From assembly GCF_002994745.2 (NCBI RefSeq), contig NC_037093.1, positions 10,830,400 through 10,894,399 on the forward strand: 64,000 nt of DNA, read 5' to 3'. Source of the DNA: Rosa chinensis. Lineage: Eukaryota > Streptophyta > Magnoliopsida > Rosales > Rosaceae. Under the pieces are notes generated by a model. That model was not told where the DNA came from. It saw only the letters and a list, made by a program, of their open reading frames with translations, and made no database searches. The position numbers and the translations under genes were made by a program. Below are positions 34,301 to 44,177 of the stretch, piece after piece (the stretch's first letter is position 1; each line of letters opens with the position of its first letter).

Positions 34301-36234
34301 TAACATGCAAAAAGATCCTTAAATACAAAAAAAAAAATGGTAGATGGTAACACATACTTGCGGAAGTCTGAGGGAGGCACTAGTTTTCGCAATAAAGAGA
34401 CCATGACAATGGTACACGTCAGGTTGTCAAGAATTGAACCAAGGAAGAAAGTCACAAAACCAACCTGCAAGTTCGCAATCACTTGTTATATTAGGGCATC
34501 TCTAACCCTTTAGTCAAAAACTAAAGTCATTTGGAAAATTTGACACTCCTAGTGTCATTACTATTCATTCATATTTTGTATCTCCAACCCTCTTTAGTCA
34601 AAAGTCATACCCATTTCATAATTTTAATTATTTTAGATAATTATTTAACTACAATATGAATTTATATATCATACATAATAATCTTAAATAATATATTGTC
34701 ATTTAAATGTTTTTTAGAAAATTTTATTTTATTTTTTCAAGTTTTTCTCGTTTAAAACTATATTACTTTATTATTAGCCATTGAATTTAATTCATCGCAT
34801 TTTTCTGACTGTTAGATTAGAAATTAAGTAATTATATATTTATTTTTTAATTTTTGGTATCAATTAATCTTACCCTTCCATTTTGAATCGAATTCATGAT
34901 GAGTGACGCAGAGCCGCTCATTTTGAATAGTGGAAGGTGGGGCCCAGCCTTCTTCACCTAAGCTATTTTGGCTTTCTACCTTCATTCCTTAGTCATTTTG
35001 ACTCAAGGTATGACTCAAAAGCCATTTTGACACCCTTTTGATTTGAGTTGGAGATGGTGAAAAAAAAGCCTTTTAGTCATTTTGACTTTTGACTCCATTG
35101 TTAGAGATGCCCTCATGTTGGCTTTTGACTCATTTTGGCTTATGTAATACATTGATAGAGAGTCGTATAGAAGGAAAAGCTGATACAGGAAGAATAGCAA
35201 GTGTAATTTGGGAATTGGCGGTGTTTTTAAACAAGGAGTCCTAAAGCCAAGATATTTCTAATGCCACAGGAAGATGAGAACTACACATGGAATGCTTCAT
35301 GAAGTGGATTGAACATTCAAATACAAGTCAGATACAATACCGACCACATATTAAAATAAAATAAAATAAAATATGATACACCAAATGTCCAATAGAAATA
35401 CATCAACATGAGAGCAGAGTCAAAAGCTCACCACCCAGAGGAGTGTTCTCGGCTTTTGAGTAGTTATACTGTCAGTGACCAGATTAAATCCTAGATGAGA
35501 ATCAACGACCTCTACAATTGTCATTGCACCAAGCAAGAAAAACACTATTTCACTGACTTCAGCAGATGCATGTTGTAACTCTGCAACAGCTATATCAGTT
35601 GAAGGAGCCTGCCAAAAATCATAATTAGTTACAGGAAAAGGATCTGCATACAAGATACTCCAAAAGTCAAGTGGTAATTTCAAGCATTAAATATAAATCT
35701 TACACCAATACTTCTCACTGTCCACAAGCATACAGCCATTATCAAACCCACTCCGCTCTTGTTGAAGGCCAGAGATTCTTCAAAAATAATGCCTGCATAT
35801 CCTATTCCAAATAGCAGTGCCATGGCAACATCCTGTACAGTAAGTAGGTCATATCAACTTAATATTGAAATAAATGAAGCAACCTTCTAATAAGTGTATA
35901 AATGGTCAGGCCACAATCACAGATGTACCTGATTAGCAGCAACCCATGAGTGGTTAATTGCCACCGCCACCGTCCCTGTTGCAGCTGCCGCAAATATTGC
36001 TATAGCTTTCAGCAAATAAGTCTTTGGCTTGTAATTGGCCTCAAAATTACAAGCCTCAAAATCAATTGAGCTCATTTCGTCAACCGAACATAAAGGATCA
36101 CAGGATCCGGAACTTGGTGTCAACTCCTGATACAAATCATACAATGCTAAACAGGTGACACATAAATTATGAATACCAGCAACACCCAATGGCAATATGC
36201 CACACCAACTGAGAGGGAAGCCATCAGAGCCCAT
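31346..36234 (-). CDS. NHD1: Na+/H+ antiporter NhaD type (copy b): exons 2-10 intact, transit-peptide exon lost
   Basis: Exons matching copy a: 35929-36126, 35704-35832, 35432-35608, 34358-34464, 33507-33627, 32546-32607, 32131-32436, 31557-31851, 31346-31465. All GT-AG sites and phases hold, and no stop interrupts the membrane domain (505 codons). Exon 1 is gone: only ATGGCTTCCCTCTCA of it remains (near 36224-36210), joined directly to former intron 1. An upstream ATG at 36234 runs in frame through that intron remnant into exon 2, giving a possible 540-aa protein with a new 36-residue, partly hydrophobic N-terminus. DN motifs in exons 5 and 9 are kept. Exon 2 is 21 nt and exon 8 is 3 nt longer than in copy a. 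A Copia element starts 14 bp past the stop codon. Either a pseudogene in the making or a protein with changed targeting. Confidence 0.8.
33901..34151 (-). mobile_element. 5'-truncated LINE or SINE in NHD1b intron 5
   Basis: A T19 head (33901-33919), i.e. a poly(A) tail on the minus strand, is followed by non-coding sequence. The target duplication is about 14 bp: AATTTACGCATTCC at 33887-33900 and AATTTATGCATTTC at 34152-34165. The empty site is seen in copy a near 6450-6475. It inserted after the gene duplication. Confidence 0.85.
34494..35112. mobile_element. MITE-like inverted-repeat element in NHD1b intron 4
   Basis: Terminal inverted repeats GGGCATCTCTAAC and GTTAGAGATGCCC bound an AT-rich 619-bp segment, with further inverted similarity (AGTCAAAA / TTTTGACT). 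It is absent from copy a, where GTTATAT joins GTAATAC directly. A clean target duplication was not found; about 26 bp of extra sequence follows the right end (35113-35138). Confidence 0.75.
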
Positions 36235-36688
36235 GACTAAAATATCGAAAGTTATGGAAATATCGATAGTTCGGAAAAAAGAAATGTCGAGGAAATATCG
36301 AAGATATCTAGTACATTTTAGTCCTTGATCGGCGCTAAGCTAGGTCTGAAGCTGAAGAAGTAGTGTTAGGTTTGGATTCTGTTTTTTTCTGACTGTTGCA
36401 TGGAAAAGACGCAGAGAGTGGAATTAGTGTTTCATTTGATGGGTTTCTCCGCTGATCATATCTCTCAGCATTTTCAAGTCTTCATTTCACTAATTACAGT
36501 TTTTTTCTCAACAATTTTGACTTTTCTGAAAACTCTATCCAACTCTATTTTGGGGTGTTGGTATAGTGACACGTGTCGGCTTACCCTCCTAAATTTTTTC
36601 TATGGTCACCACCTTCAATTTCAACTCCCACCCTACCTTTTTTCCCAATTTGGTTTCCCTCGACAACTCTCACTCTCTCTGTGAAGAA
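36235..36688. promoter_or_regulatory. Divergent promoter between NHD1b and SEP1
   Basis: About 450 bp separate the NHD1b start region from the SEP1 ATG. It carries a palindromic G-box GACACGTGTC (core 36570-36575), about 115 bp upstream of SEP1, also kept upstream of NHD1a. Bases 36236-36340 hold AATATCGA-rich sequence absent from copy a, probably a small repeat insertion. G-boxes serve light and ABA responses through bZIP/bHLH factors; such control of these chloroplast genes is inferred. Confidence 0.55.
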
Positions 36689-38736
36689 ATGGCTGTGGCT
36701 CAGGTCTCTGCTTCTCTCTCGGTTTCCATCAGAGGTGACCCTTCTTTCTCCTTTTCTCTGTAATTGAATTGTTGAACTATTGAATATAGAAGTTTGTTAT
36801 GTTGGTAAATTTGGGACCTTTTTTTTTTCGTTTGTTTGTGACAGATGCAAGTGCAATTAGCTCAGCCAGTCCTGTTCGGCTTCCTGTCTTGAATTTCGGT
36901 AGAACTGGGACGGCCTTTGCTACTGGTTCTCCTCTCAGTAAGCATTTCATTCTTGTAGCTCTGTCTTTTCTGCTAATTGGATGGTTTGACCTTCTGTTTA
37001 GTAATACTTCATAAGCTCTACTAATGATTGGTGGCAAGAATTCAAGAACCAAGAAAAAATTGGGTCTTTTTTGTTAGACTAGAATTTGGCTTTTTTCTGA
37101 ATGTAGATAATGTTAGCCCAGTTGGGTATCTGATACTGAGGCACAAAACTTTTAAACTAGTCAGGACCTCCCATATTGGTGAGTCTTAGGACCACTGCTC
37201 TATTAAGTATGATTAGAGCTTATGTTTGATTTTGTTTTCAGTCATTAGGACATGTCATCAAAGGAAGGAGACTGGAAGATCAATGGCACTTTCCGTAAGG
37301 AGTGAGCAAAGCACCAAGGAGGGCGGTTTGGATGTATGGCTTGGCCGGCTTGGGATGGTTGGCTTTACTGCGGCTATTGGTGTCGAGATAGCAACAGGGA
37401 AGGGACTTCTAGAGGTAAGGCACTTGTTATGGACTTTTTACAACCAATCTAAGAATGACTATTTACTTGCAATTGCAACTGTGGTTGTGGGAATTAGTGT
37501 TGGTTTTCATTCAGAGTGCCACACCGACTTACAAAAATTGTGGCTTACAAGCACATCAAAACTATTAAAATTACTGAAAGTTACCGTTCTTATAAGGTTA
37601 GGATTAAACTTGATGTTTCGTGAAGCATCAATCAAGTAGTGTAAGAAACTAGGCAAATCTTTGATCAGAAGCAATAACTATAGGAGTAATTGTAGAATAA
37701 CCTTTCCAAAACTTGAAACTTTGGGTCAAACTTGGTCATATGAGGTGTTCACACTTGGCTCTTCCTACAGACAAATGGTTACAACTCACAAGTTTACTGT
37801 CTATCCAAGGAATTGTGTCTTGTTGGAGTGAGCTTCACTTCCTCGTCATTGAGATTTTATGATATCAAAGTAGCTCCTGAATCCAACTCTTTCGGTTTTG
37901 GATATGGCATGGCTTTTATAGATCTTTGTACCCAAGACTGTCGTAATGATCTACAGTAGTTTTTCTGGTTTTTGAGCAAGTTATATCAGATATCCAGCTT
38001 TTCTTCAGTCTAGGAAATTTTGAAGCCAGGAAGCTTTTTAAGTGGAAAATCTCTTGACTATGTCTTGTTTGGTCACCTGCTCATCATATTTTTTGATGAT
38101 GAAAACTCAATCTTTGCTGCTTAAGCACTCCCTAATTATCTGATGATAGACAAAGTATATTATCATGTTGCCATACATTTATCCTGAAATTATGAGATCC
38201 ACCACAAGGGTGGGAAGCCTTAACTGGATGTCTGGATGTGTGGTGACACATAAATCCGAAGACAAGTTGCAGTCCCTGTTAAGGGAGATGACAACCATCT
38301 CAACTTTCTAGGAACACAATGAGTTCAGCTTTCGTTATACTTTAAACTTGAATCTATATAGTAACAAATGCCTTCACCTGCTTCTCCTCACCTACAATCG
38401 GATCCCACCAAGGGATAGATTCACAACACTTTCGTTTTTGTGAGGAGATATTAAACCCCTAGAAAATCAGAAACAGAAAAATGATGTCTCTTTTCTGATG
38501 GAAACATCACTTCTGGACCTTTTCTTTGTCCATAAAGTAACATCACGGTCGTAAATGAATCCCTTTTTTCTGATGAAAACATCATACTTAATGACTTCAC
38601 ATTATAATGCATTGTCACTTTGGTTGTGCAGAACTTTGGGCTCACAAGTCCCCTACCCACCGCTGCTTTGGCTGTTACAGCATTGGTGGGAGTTTTAACA
38701 GCAGTTTTCATTTTCCAGTCCGGCTCAGAAAATTAA
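36689..38736 (+). CDS. SEP1: Stress enhanced protein 1, chloroplastic (light-harvesting-like)
   Basis: Four exons: 36689-36734, 36845-36937, 37242-37414, 38632-38736, all GT-AG, joining to 417 nt (138 aa plus stop). The first 60 or so residues are Ser/Arg/Thr-rich with almost no acidic residues, as in a transit peptide. The mature part has WLGRLGMVGFTAAIGVEIATGKGLLENFG, the chlorophyll-binding helix signature of the LHC-like family (E/R-x-A/G-M-x-G-F type), then a second hydrophobic helix (AALAVTALVGVLTAVFIF). The order fits SEP1 two-helix thylakoid proteins, which are induced by high light and linked to photoprotection. Arabidopsis SEP1 is about 146 aa (recalled). Intron 3 is 1.2 kb and empty of recognisable insertions. 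It is divergent from NHD1b. Confidence 0.93.
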
Positions 38737-39511
38737 TCACAGTTGAGATTGTATCTTGTCTTTGTATAGTTTGCAATTCTGACATGTACTTTATATTGAA
38801 CATTTGTTCATTACAGTAATTTCGTCGGAGTGCCAACAATTGTGGCAACATTAAGGTTGAGGATGTATTATTATGTTTTAAAGAGGGTTGAAAATCATTT
38901 GAATGATGACATGGACCCAAAGCAAGATTTATGCTTTGTAACCAACTTCTGATCATGAATGAGATGGGAAGGAGATCACTAAAAGTTAAAAATATATCAT
39001 ATGTGGGATCTACTCATTAAACGGATCTGGCAGAGATTTTTCCAGAAGCAGCATCATTTGTTATGCTTGATGAGAAGGATGTTTTTATATATTAATTGGA
39101 TGCGAACACAAATAAGTGCATAGCTTTTCAAAAGTGCAAATGTATTCTTTGTACCTTCCAGCAAACAAGCAAACAGAAGTTTGGCCAAAAAAATAAATTA
39201 TATAATGGCAAGAATTCCCATTATAAGTTTTATACCCAAAAACCAAAACAACTCCTATTGCAAAAGTAAAAACAAAATAAGAATTTCTCATAATAAAATT
39301 GTATTTCCTGGTGTTCTGAATAGAATCTTATTCTATTCTGTTCACCTTTTTCATAAGCTACAGCTACTATTGTCCCCTTCTGGTCTTTGCTTTGATCTCA
39401 AGAGATCTCTCTCTCTGCTTCTTTATATATAAACTGATAGGTTTTTCTACTCAGTTCCCAAGTCTTGTAATTGTTTTACTCCTGATTACTTCTTTCTTTT
39501 GGTTTGTTGGA
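38737..39511. other. Intergenic between SEP1 and ARF
   Basis: SEP1 3' UTR followed by AT-rich DNA and then the 5' UTR of the ARF gene, with CT-rich TCTCTCTCTCTGC near 39404-39418. No gene or clear repeat is seen. Confidence 0.6.
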
Positions 39512-40841
39512 ATGGGTGGAGCCATTTCTAGACTTGCAAAGAGGTTCTTTCCAAAGAATGGAGTGAGGATATTAATGGTGGGTCTTGATGCTTCCGGAAA
39601 GACTACCATCCTCTACAAGCTAAAGCTAGGAGAGATTGTTTCAACAGTACCCACAATTGGTGTTTATCCCAGAAACCCTTTATTGTTTTAGTTTGGAGAT
39701 TCAAATGATTTTTGCTATTGACCTATTACACTTTTATGAACCAGGTTTCAATGTGGAGACAATAGAGTACAGGAACATCACCTTCACTGTTTGGGATGTT
39801 GGAGGACAAGACAAGGTACCAAGCTGAATTTTCTTTTCATACGTGCAAGGATAAACTCATTTTTATGGATTTCTGAATGATGGTGTTGCGATAACATCCT
39901 AATGTGTTCATTTTCTGCTTGCTGATAACCAGATAAGGCCTTTGTGGAGGCATTACTTTAAGAACACTCAAGGACTTATATTTACTGTGGACAGCAATGA
40001 CAGGGAACGAATCCCAGAAGCTCGCAATGAGCTTCATCGTATTCTAAGCGAGGTTAGTAAGCTCTCAACTACATCTATGCTCTCGGAACTCGCATCTTTG
40101 TGTGTTTACGACTGCATAAGAAAAGGCAAAGAAAAAAGCCTTACCTGTTGTCCCTTTTTTGCAGAGTGAACTCAGCAATGCAGTAGTCCTGGTCCTCGCT
40201 AATAAGCAAGACCTTCCAAATGCTATGTGTGCTACCGAGGTTGCTGATAAACTTGCACTCCACTTACTTGGTCAACGTTCCTGGTATGCATATGGTTTTC
40301 AATTTTTCCCGAATGCTTACTCTACAAGGTAGCAAGAAAAAAAGGGTGAATATGTGTTATAGTGAGAATGCAGAACAACCTACTATTGAGTCATAGACTA
40401 AAAACCAAAGGCTGCGTTTGTTTGCCCGGATAGGAATGAAGTAGGATAATAATTGGATTGGATTACGATAAGATTAGATTTGTTTCAATGTTCTTATGTG
40501 TTTAATTGGTATAAGTGGATTAGAGCTGGAATGGATAAGTACAAGAATCAGATCCGTCATCAAACATCCGTTGTCAAAACTCAGACGCAAGCTCACCTCC
40601 TCTTCTCTACCCGTACCCGAGTCCATAGCCTCCACAGCCAACCCCTAAAGCCAAAGCAAACGGATTGATGTTGAATGAATTGCAATCAGAACATTTTTAA
40701 ATTCCAACGTATTTAAATTAATTTTAATGATTTTCCTTGTTCTCGTACAGGTACATCCAAAGTACTTCTGCAATCTCTGGCCAAGGACTCTATGAAGGTC
40801 TTGATTGGCTATCTAATACCATCAGTACTACCAAGAAATGA
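39512..40841 (+). CDS. ADP-ribosylation factor (ARF) small GTPase, B-class-like
   Basis: Five exons: 39512-39659, 39745-39815, 39933-40052, 40165-40283, 40751-40841, all GT-AG, giving 549 nt (182 aa plus stop). MGG at the start allows N-myristoylation. GTPase motifs are in order: P-loop GLDASGKT (residues 24-31), switch I PTIGFN, switch II DVGGQ, NKQD, and TSAI in the G5 position. ARFs cycle GTP to control vesicle coat assembly. The N-terminus ([11 protein letters not shown]), NELHRILSE and [12 protein letters not shown] are closer to the ARFB group than to ARFA1, judged from memory. The canonical ARF1 P-loop has Ala where this has Ser. Intron 4 (40284-40750) contains anonymous sequence starting GGCTGCGTTTGTTTGCC, possibly a MITE. 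Confidence 0.93.
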
Positions 40842-40878
40842 CGCAGGGACTTCTATGACACTCAAACTAGTCAATTTT

Positions 40879-40988
40879 TTTTTTTTAAATTTGGACAATT
40901 TCTCGATTTATGCGTGTCATCCTTGCGCAGGGGCCATGCTAATCTTCTTTGTATCATTCCAATTTTATCGGATGTCCCCAAAGGGACC
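40879..40988 (-). pseudogene. Retroposed U6 snRNA copy with poly(A) tail
   Basis: Reverse complement of 40885-40987 is nearly the whole U6 spliceosomal RNA, including the ATACAGAGA-box region (here ATACAAAGA) and the AGATTAGCATGGCCCCTGCG stretch. The 3' end runs into a run of about 11 A residues. The insert lies between direct repeats AAACTAGTCAATTTT (40864-40878) and AAACTAGTCAAATTTT (40989-41004). There is no USE or TATA box at pol III spacing upstream. An A tail and long target duplications show LINE-mediated retroposition. It lies in the 3' UTR or flank of the ARF gene, antisense to it. Confidence 0.9.
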
Positions 40989-42262
40989 AAACTAGTCAAA
41001 TTTTGATTTCATACAGTTCGGTGGAATCAAATTTGGTTGGCAATGTAATGTGAAGAGATCAGTTCTTTGAAACCATGTCAGAGAGGAGGTACAAAATTCT
41101 AGTCAGCACCTAGCAGTAAAGTTCAGTGTAAGAGATGCAAACATTATACTGTTAGAACTACACTAGTCTAATGTTGTAAATCTATCTCAGTAAGAGCACA
41201 TGTAAACAATGTTATATACGTAAACTTTATTTAGGATTGCAATAGTAAACGCATAGTATATTAGGATTGCAGAAACATATCTATCCTAATATATGGATGA
41301 AATATTTAGGAGTGATATACTGGTCGCATCCTAATATAGGACTGAAACTTCATATCCCTCCTGATTTCTGCAATGTATATAAACTGTACAATATGTGAAG
41401 GAGTCTTACACGATGCACTTGAACCATTCATCTTAGTCTTCTCCTGATTCCACCTCCAGTATTCTCTTAGTATGATGGGACTAATTTATGAGAACAGATT
41501 ATGTATCAGAAGGGACCAAAACGTTATATATAGCAATGTAATAACAGTTTCTTCCATCAAGAAACTGCCATCACCCTTTAACTGCTATTTCAAATATATA
41601 ACTTCTTGCAACTGTCCTAATTTGATTTCAAATCAATCCAAACAGATTAGGATAAGTACTTAAACTTATTTTAAATACAAACTCTAACAAATACGTTTAC
41701 TTAAGTGTATATGCTGTACATACAAGGTTTCTATGTAATGTCTTGTTCATCAGGTTTTCTAACAATCTCCCACTGAACTTGACATTGCTTAGAATTGATA
41801 TGTGCATATACATGTATCAGTTAGCTAAATTGTGCACATTCAGTTTGTATTCCCTGTCTGTTCCAAATTCTGTCAATCATGTTTGCTGTAAAGAATCATA
41901 GAACAACACAATGAATCAGAGAAACATTAGTGTTCCATGATCACATTGCAGCAACCAAAATCACATGAATCATCCTTATTACAGCTGCACTGTAATCAAG
42001 CTTAAATTATCATACCATATATGATATAAGCATGCATAATGTCCTGCCAAAATTTCTAATCATATAGAACTGAAGCAAATTATATTTCACTTGCCTAATA
42101 TCATGAATTTGCATATTTGCTGTTTATAAACAACAATCTGAAATTGTACAACTTAATCATGCAAATACATAATGAAGTGAAAACTCAAGAATGTAATAAT
42201 ACTTAACTGATCATTATCTGAAAATCCATAAATAATAATACACAGCAACGAGTGAGATACCA

Positions 42263-44152
42263 TCAGACTTCATCAGGATTGAAACTGTCCAACACTCCCA
42301 TATTTTTGGTGTGTCTAATAAAATCAGAAACTGCCAAGGCTTTTGTCAAAGGATCAGCCAATTGATCTTTAGTTCCAATCTTCACTACCTCTATCTCCTC
42401 ATCTCTAACACTTTCTCTCACTGCAAAGTATTTCACATCAATGTTCTTAGAACCTGAAGACCTTTTATTATTCTTTGAAAAGAATACTGCAGATGCATTA
42501 TCACAGTAGATTGTTATAGGCCTTGACACAGATTCTACAATCTTTAAGTGAGCAATGAAATTCTTCAACCATAGTGCATGCCCAGTAGCTTCAAAGATGG
42601 CTATATATTCAGCCTGAAAAGTTGAAGTTGCTGTCAGAGTTTGTTTAGCTGTTTTCCATGAAATTGCTCCTCCAGCCATAACAAATATATAACCTGATGT
42701 CGATTTCAAGTCATCTGGATCTGACTTGTACGATGCATCAGTATAAGCTTCCACTTCAAGTTCTTGATCTTCAATTCTTCTGTAAACCAACATGTGACTT
42801 TTGGTTTTCTTCAAATACCTCAATACTTTCTTACCAGCCACCCAATGTGCATGACCTGCACTTGACTGATACCTTGATAACATATTCACAGCAAAGGATA
42901 TATCTGGCCTTGTACACACTTGAGCATACATCAAACTCCCAACCAATCTAGCATATGGCATGTTCTGCATATTCTTCCTCTCTAATGCATTTTTAGGACA
43001 TTGACCTTTATGCAACTTGTCTCCTTTTGACATTGGTGACTCTCCTAAATTACAATTCTGCATCCCAAATCTCTGAAGTATTTTATCAACATAATTCTTT
43101 TGGGACAAGCCTAAGGCATACTGTTTTCTATCCCTTGTTATCTCAATCCCAAGAACATAATGAGCCTCTCCCATGTCCTTCATATCAAACTGATTTAAAA
43201 GAAAACCCTTTGTTTCTTTTAATAGGCAAACACTACTACTAGCAAGCAAAATATCATCAACATACAAAATCAACAATATAAAGTCACTCCCACTAGTCTT
43301 CAAGTAAATGCACTCATCTAGTTTATTTTCCAGAAAACCAAATTGAGTGATTACTTTGTCAAACTTCAAGTACCATTGTCTTGAAGCCTGTTTAAGACCA
43401 TATATTGACTTTCTAAGTTTGCATACCTTGCTGTCATCTTCTACAAAACCCTCAGGTTGCAGCATGTATATTTCTTCATATAGATCACCATTCAAAAATG
43501 CAGTCTTCACATCCATCTGATGTAGTTCCAGATCATAATGTGCTACAAGTGCCATGATGACTCTAAATGCATCTTTTGTTGAGACTGGAGAGAAAGTCTC
43601 ATTGTAGTCTATGCCTTCCTTTTGATTATACCCTTTTGCAACTAGTCTGGCCTTATACCTTTCAACATTCCCATATGCATTTCTTTTAGTTTTAAAAACC
43701 CACTTACAACCAATGGGCTTAAAATCATGAGGTTTGTCCACTAAGATCCACACTCCATTCTGCGACATGCTTTGCAACTCATCTTCCATTGCTGATTTCC
43801 ACTTCTCTCTATTTGAGGATTTCATGGCTTCCTCAACTGAAATTGGATCACCTTCATCTCCCAAATCAGTTTCTTCAATAGTCAAATATAATTTATATAC
43901 ATCTGGTATGGCAGATTTCTTTTCTCTTGCAGATCTTCTCAAGGTTACAGGCTGTGATGCTTCTGCAATTTCTGTGGTCTGCATTGCAACTCTGCATTCA
44001 GCTTGCTCATTATGTTGTGTTGGCATTGTATCATCTGCAATTGGCTCACTTTGTTCACCTATGATAGTGTTGACATGATCCACAACATCTGCACTTGCTT
44101 GTTGTGTTACATTTTCACCCTCTGCACTTGCTGGAACAAGATTCAACGACAT
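42263..44152 (-). CDS. Copia pol, reverse transcriptase and RNase H part
   Basis: Open for 629 codons. Reverse transcriptase begins with the Copia-type segment NGVWILVDKPHDFKPIGCKW, has the catalytic YVDDILLAS, and then Copia RNase H to KDQLADPLTKAL near the C-terminus. It lacks its own protease and integrase, which are in the upstream ORF 44178-47027. Normally both would be one gag-pol polyprotein; here they are cut apart by a short insertion near 44160-44190 that shifts the frame. The ATG at 44152 may only be an internal Met. Confidence 0.93.
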   Translation of the reverse strand: MSLNLVPASAEGENVTQQASADVVDHVNTIIGEQSEPIADDTMPTQHNEQAECRVAMQTTEIAEASQPVTLRRSAREKKSAIPDVYKLYLTIEETDLGDEGDPISVEEAMKSSNREKWKSAMEDELQSMSQNGVWILVDKPHDFKPIGCKWVFKTKRNAYGNVERYKARLVAKGYNQKEGIDYNETFSPVSTKDAFRVIMALVAHYDLELHQMDVKTAFLNGDLYEEIYMLQPEGFVEDDSKVCKLRKSIYGLKQASRQWYLKFDKVITQFGFLENKLDECIYLKTSGSDFILLILYVDDILLASSSVCLLKETKGFLLNQFDMKDMGEAHYVLGIEITRDRKQYALGLSQKNYVDKILQRFGMQNCNLGESPMSKGDKLHKGQCPKNALERKNMQNMPYARLVGSLMYAQVCTRPDISFAVNMLSRYQSSAGHAHWVAGKKVLRYLKKTKSHMLVYRRIEDQELEVEAYTDASYKSDPDDLKSTSGYIFVMAGGAISWKTAKQTLTATSTFQAEYIAIFEATGHALWLKNFIAHLKIVESVSRPITIYCDNASAVFFSKNNKRSSGSKNIDVKYFAVRESVRDEEIEVVKIGTKDQLADPLTKALAVSDFIRHTKNMGVLDSFNPDEV

Positions 44153-44177
44153 TGAGTTGTCTAGGACTGAAGTATTA

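Noticed and set aside
40885..40987. Functional U6 snRNA gene
   Set aside because: Has a poly(A) tail, long direct flanking repeats, changes in the conserved ACAGAGA region and no upstream pol III promoter elements.
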